Source: Mytilus trossulus
Taxonomy: Eukaryota > Mollusca > Bivalvia > Mytilida > Mytilidae
Assembly (NCBI RefSeq): GCF_036588685.1
Contig: NC_086374.1
Coordinates: forward strand, 21,258,886-21,322,885
DNA length: 64,000 bases
Reading direction: 5' to 3'
Shown: piece by piece, positions 44,721 to 56,650 of the stretch
Position numbering within the stretch: the stretch's first letter is position 1
Layout: each line of letters starts with the position of its first letter
Made by a program: the position numbers and the translations under genes
The notes under the pieces: model-generated
The model's database searches: none
What the model was told of the DNA's origin: nothing
The model's input: only the letters and a program-made list of their open reading frames with translations

Positions 44721-45129
44721 ATATCTACGGAACATTTTTGTTATCTGTAATTATGATGTGAATACTGGCAATGACTTGGTTTCACTTTCCTGTCGGTGTC
44801 AAATGATTTGTGAAATAAAATGTAAAATGCATGTATGTTATTAATTTGCATTTTGTATTTTTTCGTTTTGTTTTTGTGTTTTTGTAATTTGTTTATCAAA
44901 ATGAACTACAGTTATAATTGGACATGCAAGTTACTAATAAGAGTATATAAGTTCGGGTTAGGGTGAAGGTTGTCGCCTGTTTAAACGTTTACACATGCTG
45001 CGTTTGTTTGCAACTAGTAAGGAACCTGTTCAGTGGTTGTTGTGGTTCATACGTGTTCCTCGTTTCTAGTTTTTTTTTATTTAATGATTAAATCGTTGAT
45101 TTTCCTGTTTGAATTGCTACATTAACCAC

Positions 45130-45285
45130 TTGTGTGTCCTTGATAGCTTGCTGGTCGGTGTAAGCCAAAGCTCTGTGTTAAAGGTCGTACTTTGACCTAT
45201 AATTGTTTACTTTTTACATGTTGTGTCCTGAAAGGAGAGTAGTATCATTGGCACTCATACCACATCTTCTTATTTCTATAAATGT
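45130..45285 (+). repeat. short interspersed repeat (SINE-like tail)
   Basis: CTTGATAGCTTGCTGG, AAGCTCTGTGTTAAAGG, GTACTTTGACCTATAATTG, GAGTAGTATCATTGGCACTC, ACCACATCTTCTTAT: second copy of the family at 44560. Confidence 0.75.
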
Positions 45286-45820
45286 TGCAAAAGTTATTTC
45301 TTTTGGGTGGATGTGTATGTTTAAGCGCGGATTCATATAAGATGGATTCTTACAGGATGCACCCTTTTATTCATTCATTGTACAATTTAATAAATATAAT
45401 AAATGAATTAAAACGCTTGATATCGTGGGTTCTGACACCGGCCTGGTCAAACTAAAGACTTAAAAATTGGTATTTGTTGATTTCCGTCAATCAATTGGCA
45501 TTAAGGGGTAAGAACAAAAACTAGTCAGATCGGAGTGTCAAGTTAGGGTAATATGTCTCCCAACGGACTGTAACCTTTTAAGCTATAGCACGCTAAAAAT
45601 TAATGAATCAAACAACCCATGCAGCAACATGATGTCCAAAAGTTAGCACTTTGTGTAAACATGAATTATTATTGAAATAGTAACTTTTATGAATTAACTG
45701 TTAACAAAAATGTATATATTGTTTGCAAAAACTACGGATAATATATTCAGGAATAAATAACCTTTATTCACCAAAAAAAATCGGAATTTTGAGCATTTTA
45801 TGGTCCTTTGACATTTTTTT
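45286..45820. other. no recognised feature
   Basis: AT-rich sequence, no gene or clear repeat. Confidence 0.4.
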
Positions 45821-45826
45821 ATTCGA

Positions 45827-45870
45827 CCGTCACTGATGAGTCTTTTGTATGCGAAACACACGTTTTACAA
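45827..45870 (+). ncRNA. decayed hammerhead ribozyme
   Basis: CTGATGA (45833-45839) and GAAA (45853-45856) remain, with the same loop TTTTGTA, but stem II reads GTC/TGC (one pair lost) and the cleavage half is altered to CACACGTTTT. It should not cleave as drawn. Confidence 0.6.
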
Positions 45871-45934
45871 GCAAGATATCTTTAATTATGATGCGTTTTA
45901 TCCCTTTCATATGCAATACTTGTTTTATTTTCTT

Positions 45935-46460
45935 TGACGTGTAAATCACAGTGTGGGAACGGAACTGTACGGTTAATAATTTGGTCATTCGGGAGACTGT
46001 CAAGCGGTGCTCCGACATTCGAAAAATAACAAGTTGCTTGATGGAAACTTTGACGAACTCTTATGTTCCTATTTAACGTTTCTGCTTCAAGTTTTGATAG
46101 CTTAAACATTCTTTATGTAAATATGAACCAATAAAATAATAAGAAAGATATATGCATCGAAACGTTTTCCTTAGAATAGTAGAGCTCCGTGTAAAACAAT
46201 CAAAATGGTCACACAACAGCGATCAAAAATGTCAAATAAACATCGAAAAATCAATGTTTGCTACCTGAATTTTCACATGTACCTTTTCTGATATATAGTC
46301 TTACCTGTCTGAAAGTTTCAAAGCCATTGTCCCGGTAGAAATCCAAATATATTCATTTTCTCCAAGTCGGATATTTTTATTGACTGTACAATCGCTCGCA
46401 AATTGACTGTAATATCACTCGGAGCCTTCCTGTACAATCACTCGGAGCTTTTCTTTTCAT
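45935..46460 (-). repeat. duplicated sequence, inverted copy of 59095-59600
   Basis: Minus strand carries GGACAATGGCTTTGAAAC, TTTCAGACAGGTAAGAC, then a frame KLSKLEAETLNRNIRVRQSF and VGAPLDSLPND, all also found on the plus strand at 59.1-59.6 kb. A start (MALKLSDR) directly before a GTAAGA donor suggests part of a real or captured gene, but the two pieces are not in compatible phase. Function unknown. Confidence 0.7.
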
Positions 46461-47680
46461 CGTTTGGCCAACTAGACTATTCCGAAAGGAGGGTAACCTA
46501 CTTAACCTTCTTATGACTTCACGGTCCAGCTAGCAAGCAAGCTAGTCAATGCATTTTGCTGTAATAGTTTCTAGTGGCATATGACTAATTATAACTCTTA
46601 AGTAGATAATGCTAAACTTCTTCTGCCACATTCATGATCAGTTTATGTTTTCCATGATACTTTTGTCATCTAAATATTTATTAAAACTACTGCAATCCAA
46701 TACAATATATGTGTTATGATTTTTCCCTCCTTTTTCTGTTACGATTTTTGGTATTGTTATCGATTTTTGTTTTAACCTAAATTACACACTCAAAAGTGTT
46801 AATGATTTTTGAACGTTTTAATTATTTGAATGGCTGCAGCCTGCATTAGCGGATCTGGTATGCGGGGAGGGGGAGAATTTGGTGGTTGAAGCCTATTTTT
46901 TTTCGATTTTTATGGTGTACCGTGGTTTGGATCCCCCTTTGTAGAAAGGCGGGATCCGCACCTGGTCTGATATCGCCAATGATAGTATGATGATCCGATT
47001 ATTCATCTGATGTTTATAGTTTGGTCTTGTGCTGTGATAGTTTTGGGGAGAAATGAGCGCACACAAACATTTTTACCCTTGCCAAATTCTTTATGTACCT
47101 GTTGTAAGTCAAAAGCTCGTAGTTCAGTGGTTGTCGTTGGTTCGTGTCTGTCATATATGTTTTTCGTAAATTGTTTTATTATGAATTAGGGCGTCAGAAA
47201 GGTATTGATTCTTATTTTTCTTTTCGGGACCTTTTATAGCCGACTATAATTGCTTAAATCCATTTATTTTTTAACTTTGACAATCATATCACATCTCCTT
47301 ATTTTTATGTTGAAAATATAAATGTGGTTTGATAAAATGTTGTTTTCCCTAAATAAAATCAACTGTTTCGTTCGTTTGTCGGATGCTATAGTTGGGAAAA
47401 TTAAAATGTTCCTGAATCGTGACATTGATATAAAAAAAAATGTTGAAGAATTTTGTGTTTTCTCTGTCTTTCAGATAACAAGTCCTCTCCCATCCTTGAT
47501 AAAATTTAATTTTACTGGAGCTTTTTCTACCAGTAGCTACATGTATAGCTTGTAATAAACAGACATCTCATTGTAATTATACCACATCTTCTATTTTAAT
47601 ATCATGTTTATTGACATATACGTGTCTTTTCTTGGGTCAGTGGTTAGCTACCACAATTCCACATTCGAATTCCTTGTTAT
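46461..47680. other. intergenic with a short G/C-rich repeat
   Basis: 46855-46965 holds TTAGCGGATCTGG, a G run, and GGCGGGATCCGCACCTGG, related to 18195-18330. 47200-47300 and 47500-47595 hold decayed SINE-like tails. The frame at 47322-47555 has no support. Confidence 0.5.
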
Positions 47681-47687
47681 ACCAAAT

Positions 47688-47807
47688 TAAAAAGTGTTGG
47701 GTATGTGTAGATACACCATAAGAGAGGCTAAATTTCACGATAAAGCTTTGCTTTAAAATTTAGTTCATCCTATGGTGTATCTACACATATAGCCAATCAC
47801 TTTTTTA
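47688..47807. mobile_element. foldback element 1 (about 120 bp)
   Basis: Arms AAAAAGTGTTGGGTATGTGT-AGATACACCATA and TATGGTGTATCTACACATAT-AGCCAATCACTTTTT, with an inner pair GGCTAAATTT / AAATTTAG. AT-rich flanks hide any TA duplication. Confidence 0.75.
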
Positions 47808-47883
47808 TTCGGTAAATGACATGTGTCAAAGTTATTAACTGATATCACAGGAAAGAAAATGTGTTACAATGTAGTTTCTTGCT

Positions 47884-47995
47884 AAAAGTGTGAGGTATCT
47901 AACATACACCTCATGACCATTTTCAATCTTCTGGTAAACCAATCAGAGGGTCGATATGGAACTGTGGTGTATGTGTCGATTCCCTCACACTTTTT
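47884..47995. mobile_element. foldback element 2, related to element 1
   Basis: Arms AAAAGTGTGAGGTATCTAAC-ATACACCTCATG and GGTGTATGTGTCGATTCCCT-CACACTTTTT. The outer AAAAGTGT and inner ATACACC are shared with the element 80 bp upstream. Confidence 0.7.
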
Positions 47996-48230
47996 CAAAC
48001 AAACTATGGTACATATCAAGTTACAATATCCCGATCCTGTGCTGAAAAATTCTTTGTTGTATTGTTCAAATATGTATTTATTATTTTTCTAAAATTGCTG
48101 GTGAACAATATATTAAGTAAAATTCAAAACTTGCCAATTAACTTTCCAGAGAATCTTTTCGGTATAAATAAATATTTATTTTGTACGAGGATTATTTTCA
48201 TTTTTATTTAAGATTAGATTCTTAACATAT
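47996..48230. other. AT-rich spacer
   Basis: Nothing recognised. Confidence 0.4.
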
Positions 48231-48368
48231 TTTGTACTGTCCTTTTCTTTTTGTCTTGTATATTTATTAAGTAGATGTTTGTTTATGTGTTACATATTTG
48301 TTTTTCGTTCATTTTTTGTACATAAATAAGCCGTTAGTTTTCCGAAGTCGTTTTCCATTGTTATTTTA
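48231..48368 (+). repeat. repeat R, left copy
   Basis: TTTGTACTGTCCTTTTC through GCCGTTAGTTTTCCGAAG to CCATTGTTATTTT. Nearly the same sequence opens the right flank of the block at 58608-58740, where it continues into the SINE-like tail. Confidence 0.8.
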
Positions 48369-48376
48369 ACATATTT

Positions 48377-48439
48377 AAGGTCTTTCCTTTTTCTATAAGG
48401 AAAGACCTTACTGTATTTCTTCTGATTATTATTATTATT
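48377..48439 (+). mobile_element. 5' end fragment of an AAGGTCTTTCC-family element
   Basis: Hairpin AAGGTCTTTCC / GGAAAGACCTT, CTGTATTTC and a TTATTA run; a second full element begins inside the run at 48440. Confidence 0.75.
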
Positions 48440-49290
48440 AAGGTCTTTCCTTTCTTAAATGGAAAGACCTTACTGTATTTCGTTTGTTTATTATTATTAT
48501 TATTATTATTATTCTTTTTCTTCCGCCGATTTCAAAGTTAATCGCCAAGAAAAGTACGCAAGATATCAAAATGATCTTTGGTACCAAGTATCGGGTTAAT
48601 AAAAGCTATCTTGTATTAGGGGCACCGAAGTGTACTAATTACTTTATAGGAGTTATCTCCCCAATTACAAAAAACACTGTTATCGCTATAACTCATAAAC
48701 TATAAGACTTAGCGGCAAATGTTTTTTTTTTAAATGTTCCTTGCCAAAAGTTACAACTTCAAATAACTTTAACCGAAGCGATCCAGTGACCTATTATAGG
48801 AGTTATTTCCCCTTGAATATTTAAATTTTCGATATGCATATAAATCTCATGAACCGTAAGTCATAAAGACTGCGGGTCTTCAGATTTGAGTTCATTGGAC
48901 CAAAACTAGAAAATATAGGTCAAGGTCAAAGGTCAAGGTCATATTTTAGATTTTCAAAAGTTTTTCATTTCCCTATAACTATTGAACGGTTATAGACACA
49001 GAAAAATTAAGCAGTGAAAAATTATTGGTACTTCAAGGGGCAACTTTTTTACATTATGACTATACTGATTTTACCATTATGTAAGGGACATAACTCCCAT
49101 TGATGGTTTTTAAAAAGCCATTTTTAGGCAAAACTCTTTAACAAAAGGTCCTTGACCCATACGGTCTTTTGCAATGACCTTGTGGAGCAATGACCTTGAC
49201 GAAGGTCACAAGGTCAAAGGTCAAGGTCATCAAATTATGTGTTTTTTGGCACTATTTAAACAGTTTTATGTGTGTTTGAATTCCAACCAC

Positions 49291-49380
49291 TCAATCAATC
49301 AATCAATCAATCAATCAACCAATCAATCAATCAATTAATCAATCAATCAATCAATCAATCAATTAATCAATCAATCAATT

Positions 49381-49410
<30 letters not shown>
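49291..49410. repeat. (AATC)n microsatellite
   Basis: About 120 bp of nearly pure AATC with a few AATT variants, leading into the satellite array. Confidence 0.9.
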
Positions 49411-49411
<1 letters not shown>

Positions 49412-51390
49412 GCAAGTTTCCGTTTCATGTGTTTAATACGGGATCCAAGGTCTCTATTTACGCTTGTTTTAATTGAAACTTTCCAACGTGTTTAACCAAC
49501 GTGTTTAACCAACATGTTTAACCAACGTGTTTAACCAATCAATCAATGCATGTTTCCGTTTCATGTGTTTAATACGGGATCCAAGGTCTCTTTTTTCGCT
49601 TGTTTTGATTCAGCCTATCCAACCAACGTGTTTAACTAACGTGTTTAACCAACGTGTTTCACCAACGTGTTAAACCAACATGTTTAACCAATGTGTTTAA
49701 CTAACCAACCAACGTGTTTAACTAACCAATCAATCAATGCATGTTTCCGTTTCATGTGTTTCATACGGGATCCAAGGTTTTTTTTTCGCTCGTTTTAATT
49801 GAGCCTATCCAACCAACGTGTTTAACCAACGTGTTTAACCAACGTGTTAAACCAACGTGTTTAACCAACGTGTTTAACTTGTAACCAACGTGTTTAACAA
49901 ACTAACAAACCAATCAATCAATGCATGTTTCCGTTTCATGTGTTTCATACAGGATCCAATGTTGTTTTTTTTTCGCTTGTTTTAATTCAGCCAATCCACC
50001 CAATGTGTTTAACTAACGTGTTTCACCAACGTGTTTCACCAACATGTTTAACCAACGTGTTTAACTAACCAACCAACGTGTTTAACCAACCAATCAATCA
50101 ATGCATGTTTCCGTTTTATGTGTTTCATACGGGATCCAAGGTTTTTTTTTCGCTTGTTTTAATTGACCCTATCCAACCAACGTGTTTAACCAACGTGTTT
50201 AACCAACGTGTTTAACCAACGTGTTAAACCAACGTGTTTAACCAACGTGTTTAACTAACAAACCAACGTGTTTAATCAACGAACAAACCAATCAATCAAT
50301 GCATGTTTCCGTTTCATGCGTTTCATACGGGATCCAAGGTTTTTTTTCCGCTTGTTTTAATTCAGCCTATCCCACCAACGTGTTTAACCAACGTGTTTAA
50401 CTTACCAACCAACGTGTTTAACCAACCAATCAATCAATGCATGTTTCCGTTTCATGTGTTTCATACGGGATCCAAGGTTGTTGTTTTCGCTTGTTTTAAT
50501 TGAGCCTATCCAACCAACGTGTTTAACCAACGTGTTTAACCAACGTGTGAAACCAACATGTTTAACCAACGTGTTTAACCAACCAACAAACCAATCAATC
50601 AATGCATGTTTCCGTTTCATGTGTTTCATACGGGATCCAAGGTTTTTTTTCCGCTTGTTTTAATTCAGCCTATCCAACCAACGTGTTTAACCAACGTGTT
50701 AAACCAACGTGTTTAACTAACCAACCAACGTGTTTAACCAACCAATCAATCAATGCATGTTTCCGTTTCATGTGTTTCATACGGGATCCAAGTTTTTTTT
50801 TCTCGCTTGTTTTAATTGAGCCTATCCAACTTACGTGTTTAACCAACGTGTTTAACCAACGTGTTAAACCAACGTGTTTAACCAACCAATCAATCAATGC
50901 ATGTTTCCGTTTCATGTGTTTCATATGGGATCCAAGGTTTTTTTCTCGCTTGTTTTAATTGAGCCTATCCAACCAACGTGTTTAACGAACGTGTTTAACC
51001 AACGTAATAAACCAACATGTTTAACCAACGTGTTTAACTAACCAACCAACGTGTTTAACCAACCAACTAATCAATCAATGCATGTTTCCGTTTCATGTGT
51101 TTAATACGGAACCCAAGGTCTCTTTTTTTCTGATTTAATTGACCCTTTCCAACGTGTTTAACCAATCAACGTGTTTAACCAACATGTTTAACCAACGTGT
51201 TTAAGCAACGTGTTTACCAACCAATGTGTTTAACCAACCAATCAATCAATCTATTTCATTAATTAATGCATGTTTCCGTTTCATGTGTTAAATACGGAAT
51301 CCAAGGTCTCTTTTTTTCCGCTTGTTTCAAGAGACCATTTATCAAGTGTTTTATTAATAAACCAATCAACCAACTAATCAATAAATTAAT
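49411..51390. repeat. higher-order satellite: AACGTGTTTAACC subrepeats
   Basis: Higher-order units of roughly 140-190 bp: CAATCAATGCATGTTTCCGT, TTCATGTGTTTCATACGGGA, TCCAAGG, a T run, CGCTTGTTTTAATT(G/C)AG, CCTATCC, then 3-9 tandem AACGTGTTTAACC subrepeats (13-14 bp). About eleven units; subrepeat number changes from unit to unit. Open frames here follow repeat phase and are not genes. Confidence 0.9.
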
Positions 51391-51487
51391 CAATCAATAT
51401 ATATGATATTATCATTTATGACAGAATAATTAAAAGAAAATGGAAGGAAAGACCTATCAATTATTCAAGAAGAATTGAACTTTAATA

Positions 51488-52258
51488 TTGTTCTTACATC
51501 TCTTCTGAAAAAAAAATCCACCTCCTTGTTATCACTTAAACACTGAAACTACAAGTCCAATCGGTCCCAAAATGTACAGTCAGCAGGGCATACATGTACT
51601 AAAGGTTCATAAAACAACTTGGTGCCGATATCTCTCAAGACTTTTCCTAGAGAAAATAAATGGCAATGCCGTAAAAATCGCTTGCTAGGTCCGTTAATCT
51701 CAGTGAAATCCTACAATAAAAATGTCCGCTCTTGGATTGGAAAACTTATCTGTTACAAACTGGTGCTGAAAAATGTACATTTTAAGAAAATAATCCTTAA
51801 AAGTGTTTTAAAGTTACACCGGATCAATTAAATCCAAATCATGCACTGCTGGTGAACTGTGATAAAAATGTCAATTTCCTACAATGATAAAAGAAATTAC
51901 ATTGTGTACATTCCATCTCTATAGATGTTGTCTGTCCAACGTCCCGACCTAAAGAGAAATAAAAAGACTAAGTTTTTCTTAATATAAACACGCGTCACGT
52001 GGTGTCTCCTCAATCTGGCGCGCGCGCTGGACCTAAAATAAAATAAAAACTTTCCAAACTAAACATGAAACTTCTCCGGTACCACAATACTAGACCCCTT
52101 ACAGAAACAAACAAACCAAACAAACAAACAAACAAACAAACAAACAAACAAACAAACAAAACAAACAAACAAACCCCCCCCCCCCCCCCCCCAATCAATC
52201 TATGTTTCAAAGGGGGAAAGACCGTTTACAATTGCTTTTTAAAGCAATTGATTTATAT
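51488..52258 (+). repeat. module C, copy 1 (0.77 kb)
   Basis: From TTGTTCTTACATCTCTTCTG through CACGCGTCACGTGGTG, CTGGCGCGCGCGCTGG, an (AAAC)n run and a C run to GGGGGAAAGACCGTTTACAA and hairpin CAATTGCTTT-TTA-AAGCAATTG. It differs from copies 2 and 3 at several sites (AAAATGTACAG, CTTGGATTGG). Confidence 0.8.
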
Positions 52259-53019
52259 TATTGTTCTTACATCTCTTCTGAAAAAAAAATCCACCTCCTT
52301 GTTATCACTTAAACTCTGAAACTACAAGTCCAATCGATCCCAAAATTTACAGTCAGCAGGGCATACATGTACTAAAGGTTCATAAAACAACGTGGTGCCG
52401 ATATCTCTCAAGACTTTTCCTAGAGAAAAAGAATGGCAATGCCGTAAAAATCGCTTGCTAGGTCCGTAATTCTCAATGAAATCCTACAATAAAAATGTCC
52501 GCTCCTGGATTGAAAAACTTATCTGTTACAAACTGGTGCTGAAAAATATACATTTTAAGAAAATAATCCTTAAACGTGTTTAAAAGTTGCACCGGATCAA
52601 TTAAATCCAAATCATGCACTGCTGGTGAACTGTGATCAAAATGTCAATTTCCTATAATGACCAAAGAAATTACATTGTGTACATTCCATCTCTATAGATG
52701 TTGTCTGTCCAACGTCCCGACCTAAAGAGAAATAAAAAGACTAAGTTTTTCTTAATATAAACACGCGTCACGTGGTGTCTCCTCAATCTGGCGCGCGCGC
52801 TGGACCTAAAATAAAATAAAAACTTTCCAAACTAAACATGAAACTTCTCCGGTAACACAATACTAGACCCCTTACAGAAACAAACAAACAAACAAACAAA
52901 CAAACAAACAAACATACAAACAAAACAAACAAACACACCCCCCCCCCCCCAAATCAATCTATGTTTCAAAGGGGGAAAGACCGTTTACAATTGCTTTTTG
53001 AAAGCAATTGATTTATATT
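52259..53019 (+). repeat. module C, copy 2
   Basis: Direct tandem repeat of 51488-52258. It shares diagnostic variants with copy 3 (AAAATTTACAG, ACGTGGTGCC, CCTGGATTGAAAAAC) rather than with its neighbour. Confidence 0.85.
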
Positions 53020-53211
53020 GTAAAAAGGCCTTTTTAACCATTCTGTTCCGTTAATACAAAAAAAAAAAAAAAAAATCCCCGAGACCCCCTTTTGCCCCCC
53101 CCCCCCCCCCCCCCATTTTTTTTACCCTCCACTTACAACTGAATGTAGTTTGTGTGCTATCTATCCTATCAACGTTAAACGAACGACAACTCCAGTTTTT
53201 TCCCTATTATT
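53020..53211. other. poly-A, poly-C and spacer sequence
   Basis: A 19-base A run, then a 20-plus-base C run near 53094-53114. Such runs are prone to assembly error. Confidence 0.6.
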
Positions 53212-54046
53212 AAGGTCTTTCCTTTCTTAAATGGAAAGACCTTACTGTATTTCGTTTGTTTATTATTATTATTATTATTCTTTTTCCTCGTCCGTTTTCA
53301 AAGTCAAAAATCAAGAAAAGTACGCAACATATATAAATGATCTTTGGTACCATGTATCAGGGGTATAATATCTATTTTGTATTAGAATAACCAAGGTTTA
53401 CTGTTTACCTTATAGGAGTTATCTCCCCAATTACAAAAAACACTGTTATCACTACTCCTCATAAACTATAAGACTTAGCGGCAAATGGTTTTTTTTAAAA
53501 TGTTCCTTGCCAAAAGTTACAACTTCAAATAACTTTAACCGAAGCGATCCAGTGACCTTTTATAGGAGTTATTTCCCCTTGAAAATTTAAATTTTCGATT
53601 TGCATATAAATCTCATGAACCGTAAGTCATAAAGACTGCGGGTCTTCAGATTTGAGTTCATTGGACCAAAACTAGAAAATATAGGTCAAGGTCAAAGGTC
53701 AAGGTCATATTTTAGATTTTCAAAAGTTTTTCATTTCCCTATAACTATTGAACGGTTATAGATACAGAAAAATTAAGCAGTGAAAAATGATTGGTACTTC
53801 AAGGGGCAACTTTATTACATTATGACTATACTGATTTTACCATCATGTAAGGGACATGACTCCCATTGATGGTTTTTAAAAAGCCATTTTTAGGCAAAAC
53901 TCTTTAACAAAAGTTCCTTGACCCATATGGTCTTTTGCAATGACCTTGTGGAGCAATGACCTTGACGAAGGTCACAAGGTCAAAGGTCAAGGTCATCAAA
54001 TTATGTGTTTTTTGCACTATTTGAACAGTTTTATGTGTGTTTGAAT

Positions 54047-54077
54047 TCCAATCAATCAATCAATCAATCAATCAATT

Positions 54078-54176
<99 letters not shown>

Positions 54177-54177
54177 T
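54047..54177. repeat. (AATC)n microsatellite
   Basis: About 130 bp of almost pure AATC, counterpart of 49291-49410. Confidence 0.9.
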
Positions 54178-56650
54178 CAAGTTTCCGTTTCATGTGTTTA
54201 ATACGGGATCCAAGGTCTCTTTTTTTCGCTTGTTTTAATTGACCCTTTCCAACGTGTTTAACCAACGTGTTAAACCAACATGTTTAACCAATGTGTTTAA
54301 CCAACCAATCAACTAACCAATCAATCAATGCATGTTTCCGTTTCATGTGTTTCATACGGGATCCAAGGTTTTTTTTTCGCTTGTTTTAATTCAGCCTATC
54401 CAACCAACGTGTTTAACCAACGTGTTTAACCAACTTGTGAAACCAACATGTTTAACCAACGTGTTTAACTAACCAATCAATCAATGCATGTTTCCGTTTC
54501 TTGTGTTTCATACGGGATCCAAGGTTTTTTTTCGCTTGTTTTAATTGAGCCTATCCAACCAACGTGTTTAACCAACGTGTTTAACCAACGTGTTTAACCA
54601 ACGTGTTTAACCAACATGTTTAACCAACGTGTTTAACCAACCAACCAATCACTCAATGCATGTCACGTTTCATGTGTTTCATACGGGATCCAAGGTTGGG
54701 TTTTTTTGCTTGTTTTAATTGACCTTTTCCAACGTGTTTAACCAATCAACGTGTTTAACCAACGTGTTTAACCAACGTGTTTAACCAACATGTTAAACCA
54801 ACGTGTTTAACTAACCAACCAACGTGTTTAACCAACCAACCAATCAATCAATGGCTTGTTTTAATTGAGCCTATCCAACCAACGTGTTTAACCAACATGT
54901 TTAACCAACGTGTTTAACTAACCAACCAACGTGTTTAACCAACCAACCAATCACTCAATGCATGTCACGTTTCATGTGTTTCATACGGGATCCAAGGTTG
55001 TTTTTTTTTGCTTGTTTTAATTGACCTTTTCCAACGTGTTTAACCAACGTGTTTAACCAACGTGTTTAACTAACCAACCAACGTGTTTAACCAACCAACC
55101 AACGTGTTTAACCAACCAACCAACCAATCAATCAATGCATGTCACTTTTCATATGTTTCATACGGGATCCAAGGTTTTTTTTTCGCTTGTTTTAATTGAG
55201 CCTATCCAACCAACGTGTTTAACCAACGTGTTTAACCAACATGTTTAACCAACGTGTTTAACTAACCAACCAACGTGTTTAACCAACCAACCAATCAATC
55301 AATGCATGTCACGTTTCATGTGTTTCATACGGGATCCAAGGTTGTTTTTTTTTGCTTGTTTTAATTGACCTTTTCCAACGTGTTTAACCAATCAACGTGT
55401 TTAACCAACGTGTTTAATCAACATGTTTAACCAACGTGTTTAGCTTACCAACCAATGTGTTTAACCAACCAACCAATCAATCAATGCGAGTCACGTTTCA
55501 TGTGTTTCATACGGGATCCAAGTTTTTTTTCGCTTGTTTTAATTGAGCCTATCCAACCAACGTGTTTAACCAACATGTTTAACCAACGTGTTTAACTAAC
55601 CAACCAACGTGTTTAACCAACCAACCAATCAATCAATGCATGTCACGTTTCATGTGTTTCATACGGGATCCAAGGTTGTTTTTTTTTTGCTTGTTTTAAT
55701 TGACCTTTTCCAACGTGTTTAACCAATCAACGTGTTTAACCAACATGTTTAACCAACATGTTTAACCAACATGTTAAACCAACGTGTTTAACTTACCAAC
55801 CAATGTGTTTAACCAACCAACCAATCAATCAAGGCATGTCGCGTTTCATGTGTTTCATACGGGATCCAAGGTTTTTTTTTCGCTTGTTTTAATTGAGCCT
55901 ATCTTACCAACGTGTTTAACCAACGTCTTTAACCAACGTGTTTAACCAACATGTTTAACCAACGTGTTTAACTAACCAACCAACGTGTTTAACCAACCAA
56001 CCAATCAATCAATGCATGTCACGTTTCATGTGTTTCATAAGGGATCGAAGTTTTTTTCCCCGCTTGTTTTAATTGAGCCTATCCAACCAACGTGTTTAAC
56101 CAACGTGTTTAACCAACATATTTCACCAACGTGTTTAACTAACTAACCAACGTGTTTAACTAACCAACCAACGTGTTTAACCAACCAACCAATCATTCAA
56201 TGCATGTCACGTGTTATGTGTTTCATACGGGATCCAAGGTTTTTTTTTCGCTTGTTTTAATAGAGCCTATCAAACCAACGTGTTTAACCAACGTGTTTAA
56301 CCAACGTGTTTAACCAACATGTTTAACCAACGTGTTTAACTAACCAACCAACCAACCAATCAATCAATGCATGTTCCGTTTCATGTGTTTAATACGGGAT
56401 CCAAGGTCTCTTTTTTTTTATTTAATTGACCCTTTCCAACGTGTTTAACCAACATGTTTAACCAACCAATGTGTTTAAGCAACGTGTTTAACCAACCAAT
56501 GTGTTTAACCAACCAATCAATCAATCTATTTCATTAATTAATGCATGTTTCCGTTTCATGTGTTTAATACGGAATCCAAAGTCTCTTTTTTCCGCCTGTT
56601 TCAAGAGACTCCATATCAAGTGTTTAACTAATAAACCAATCAACCAACCA
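54178..56650. repeat. higher-order satellite: AACGTGTTTAACC subrepeats, second array
   Basis: About fourteen units of the same design as 49411-51390. Here the junction reads GCATGTCACGTTTCATGTG instead of GCATGTTTCCGTTTCATGTG in most units, so the two arrays have been homogenised separately. Confidence 0.9.

Larger units (their letters stand above)
48440..51478 (+). mobile_element. hairpin-ended element copy 1 (3.0 kb) with satellite core
   Basis: 5' hairpin AAGGTCTTTCC-TTTCTTAAAT-GGAAAGACCTT, CTGTATTTC, (TTA)n, about 750 bp of conserved body with AGGTCA clusters (48917-48941, 49203-49229), an (AATC)n tract, a 2-kb satellite-like array, and 3' end GGAAAGACCTA plus hairpin TCAATTATTC-AAG-AAGAATTGA. 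Copy 2 at 53212 has the same order and close sequence identity. No protein gene. Confidence 0.75.

Noticed and set aside
49291-49410. CRISPR-like or regulatory array from the regular AATC repeats
   Set aside because: Simple microsatellite without spacers, in a eukaryotic genome.
50303-50958. Open frames on both strands in the AACGTGTTTAACC array
   Set aside because: Periodic artefacts of the satellite.
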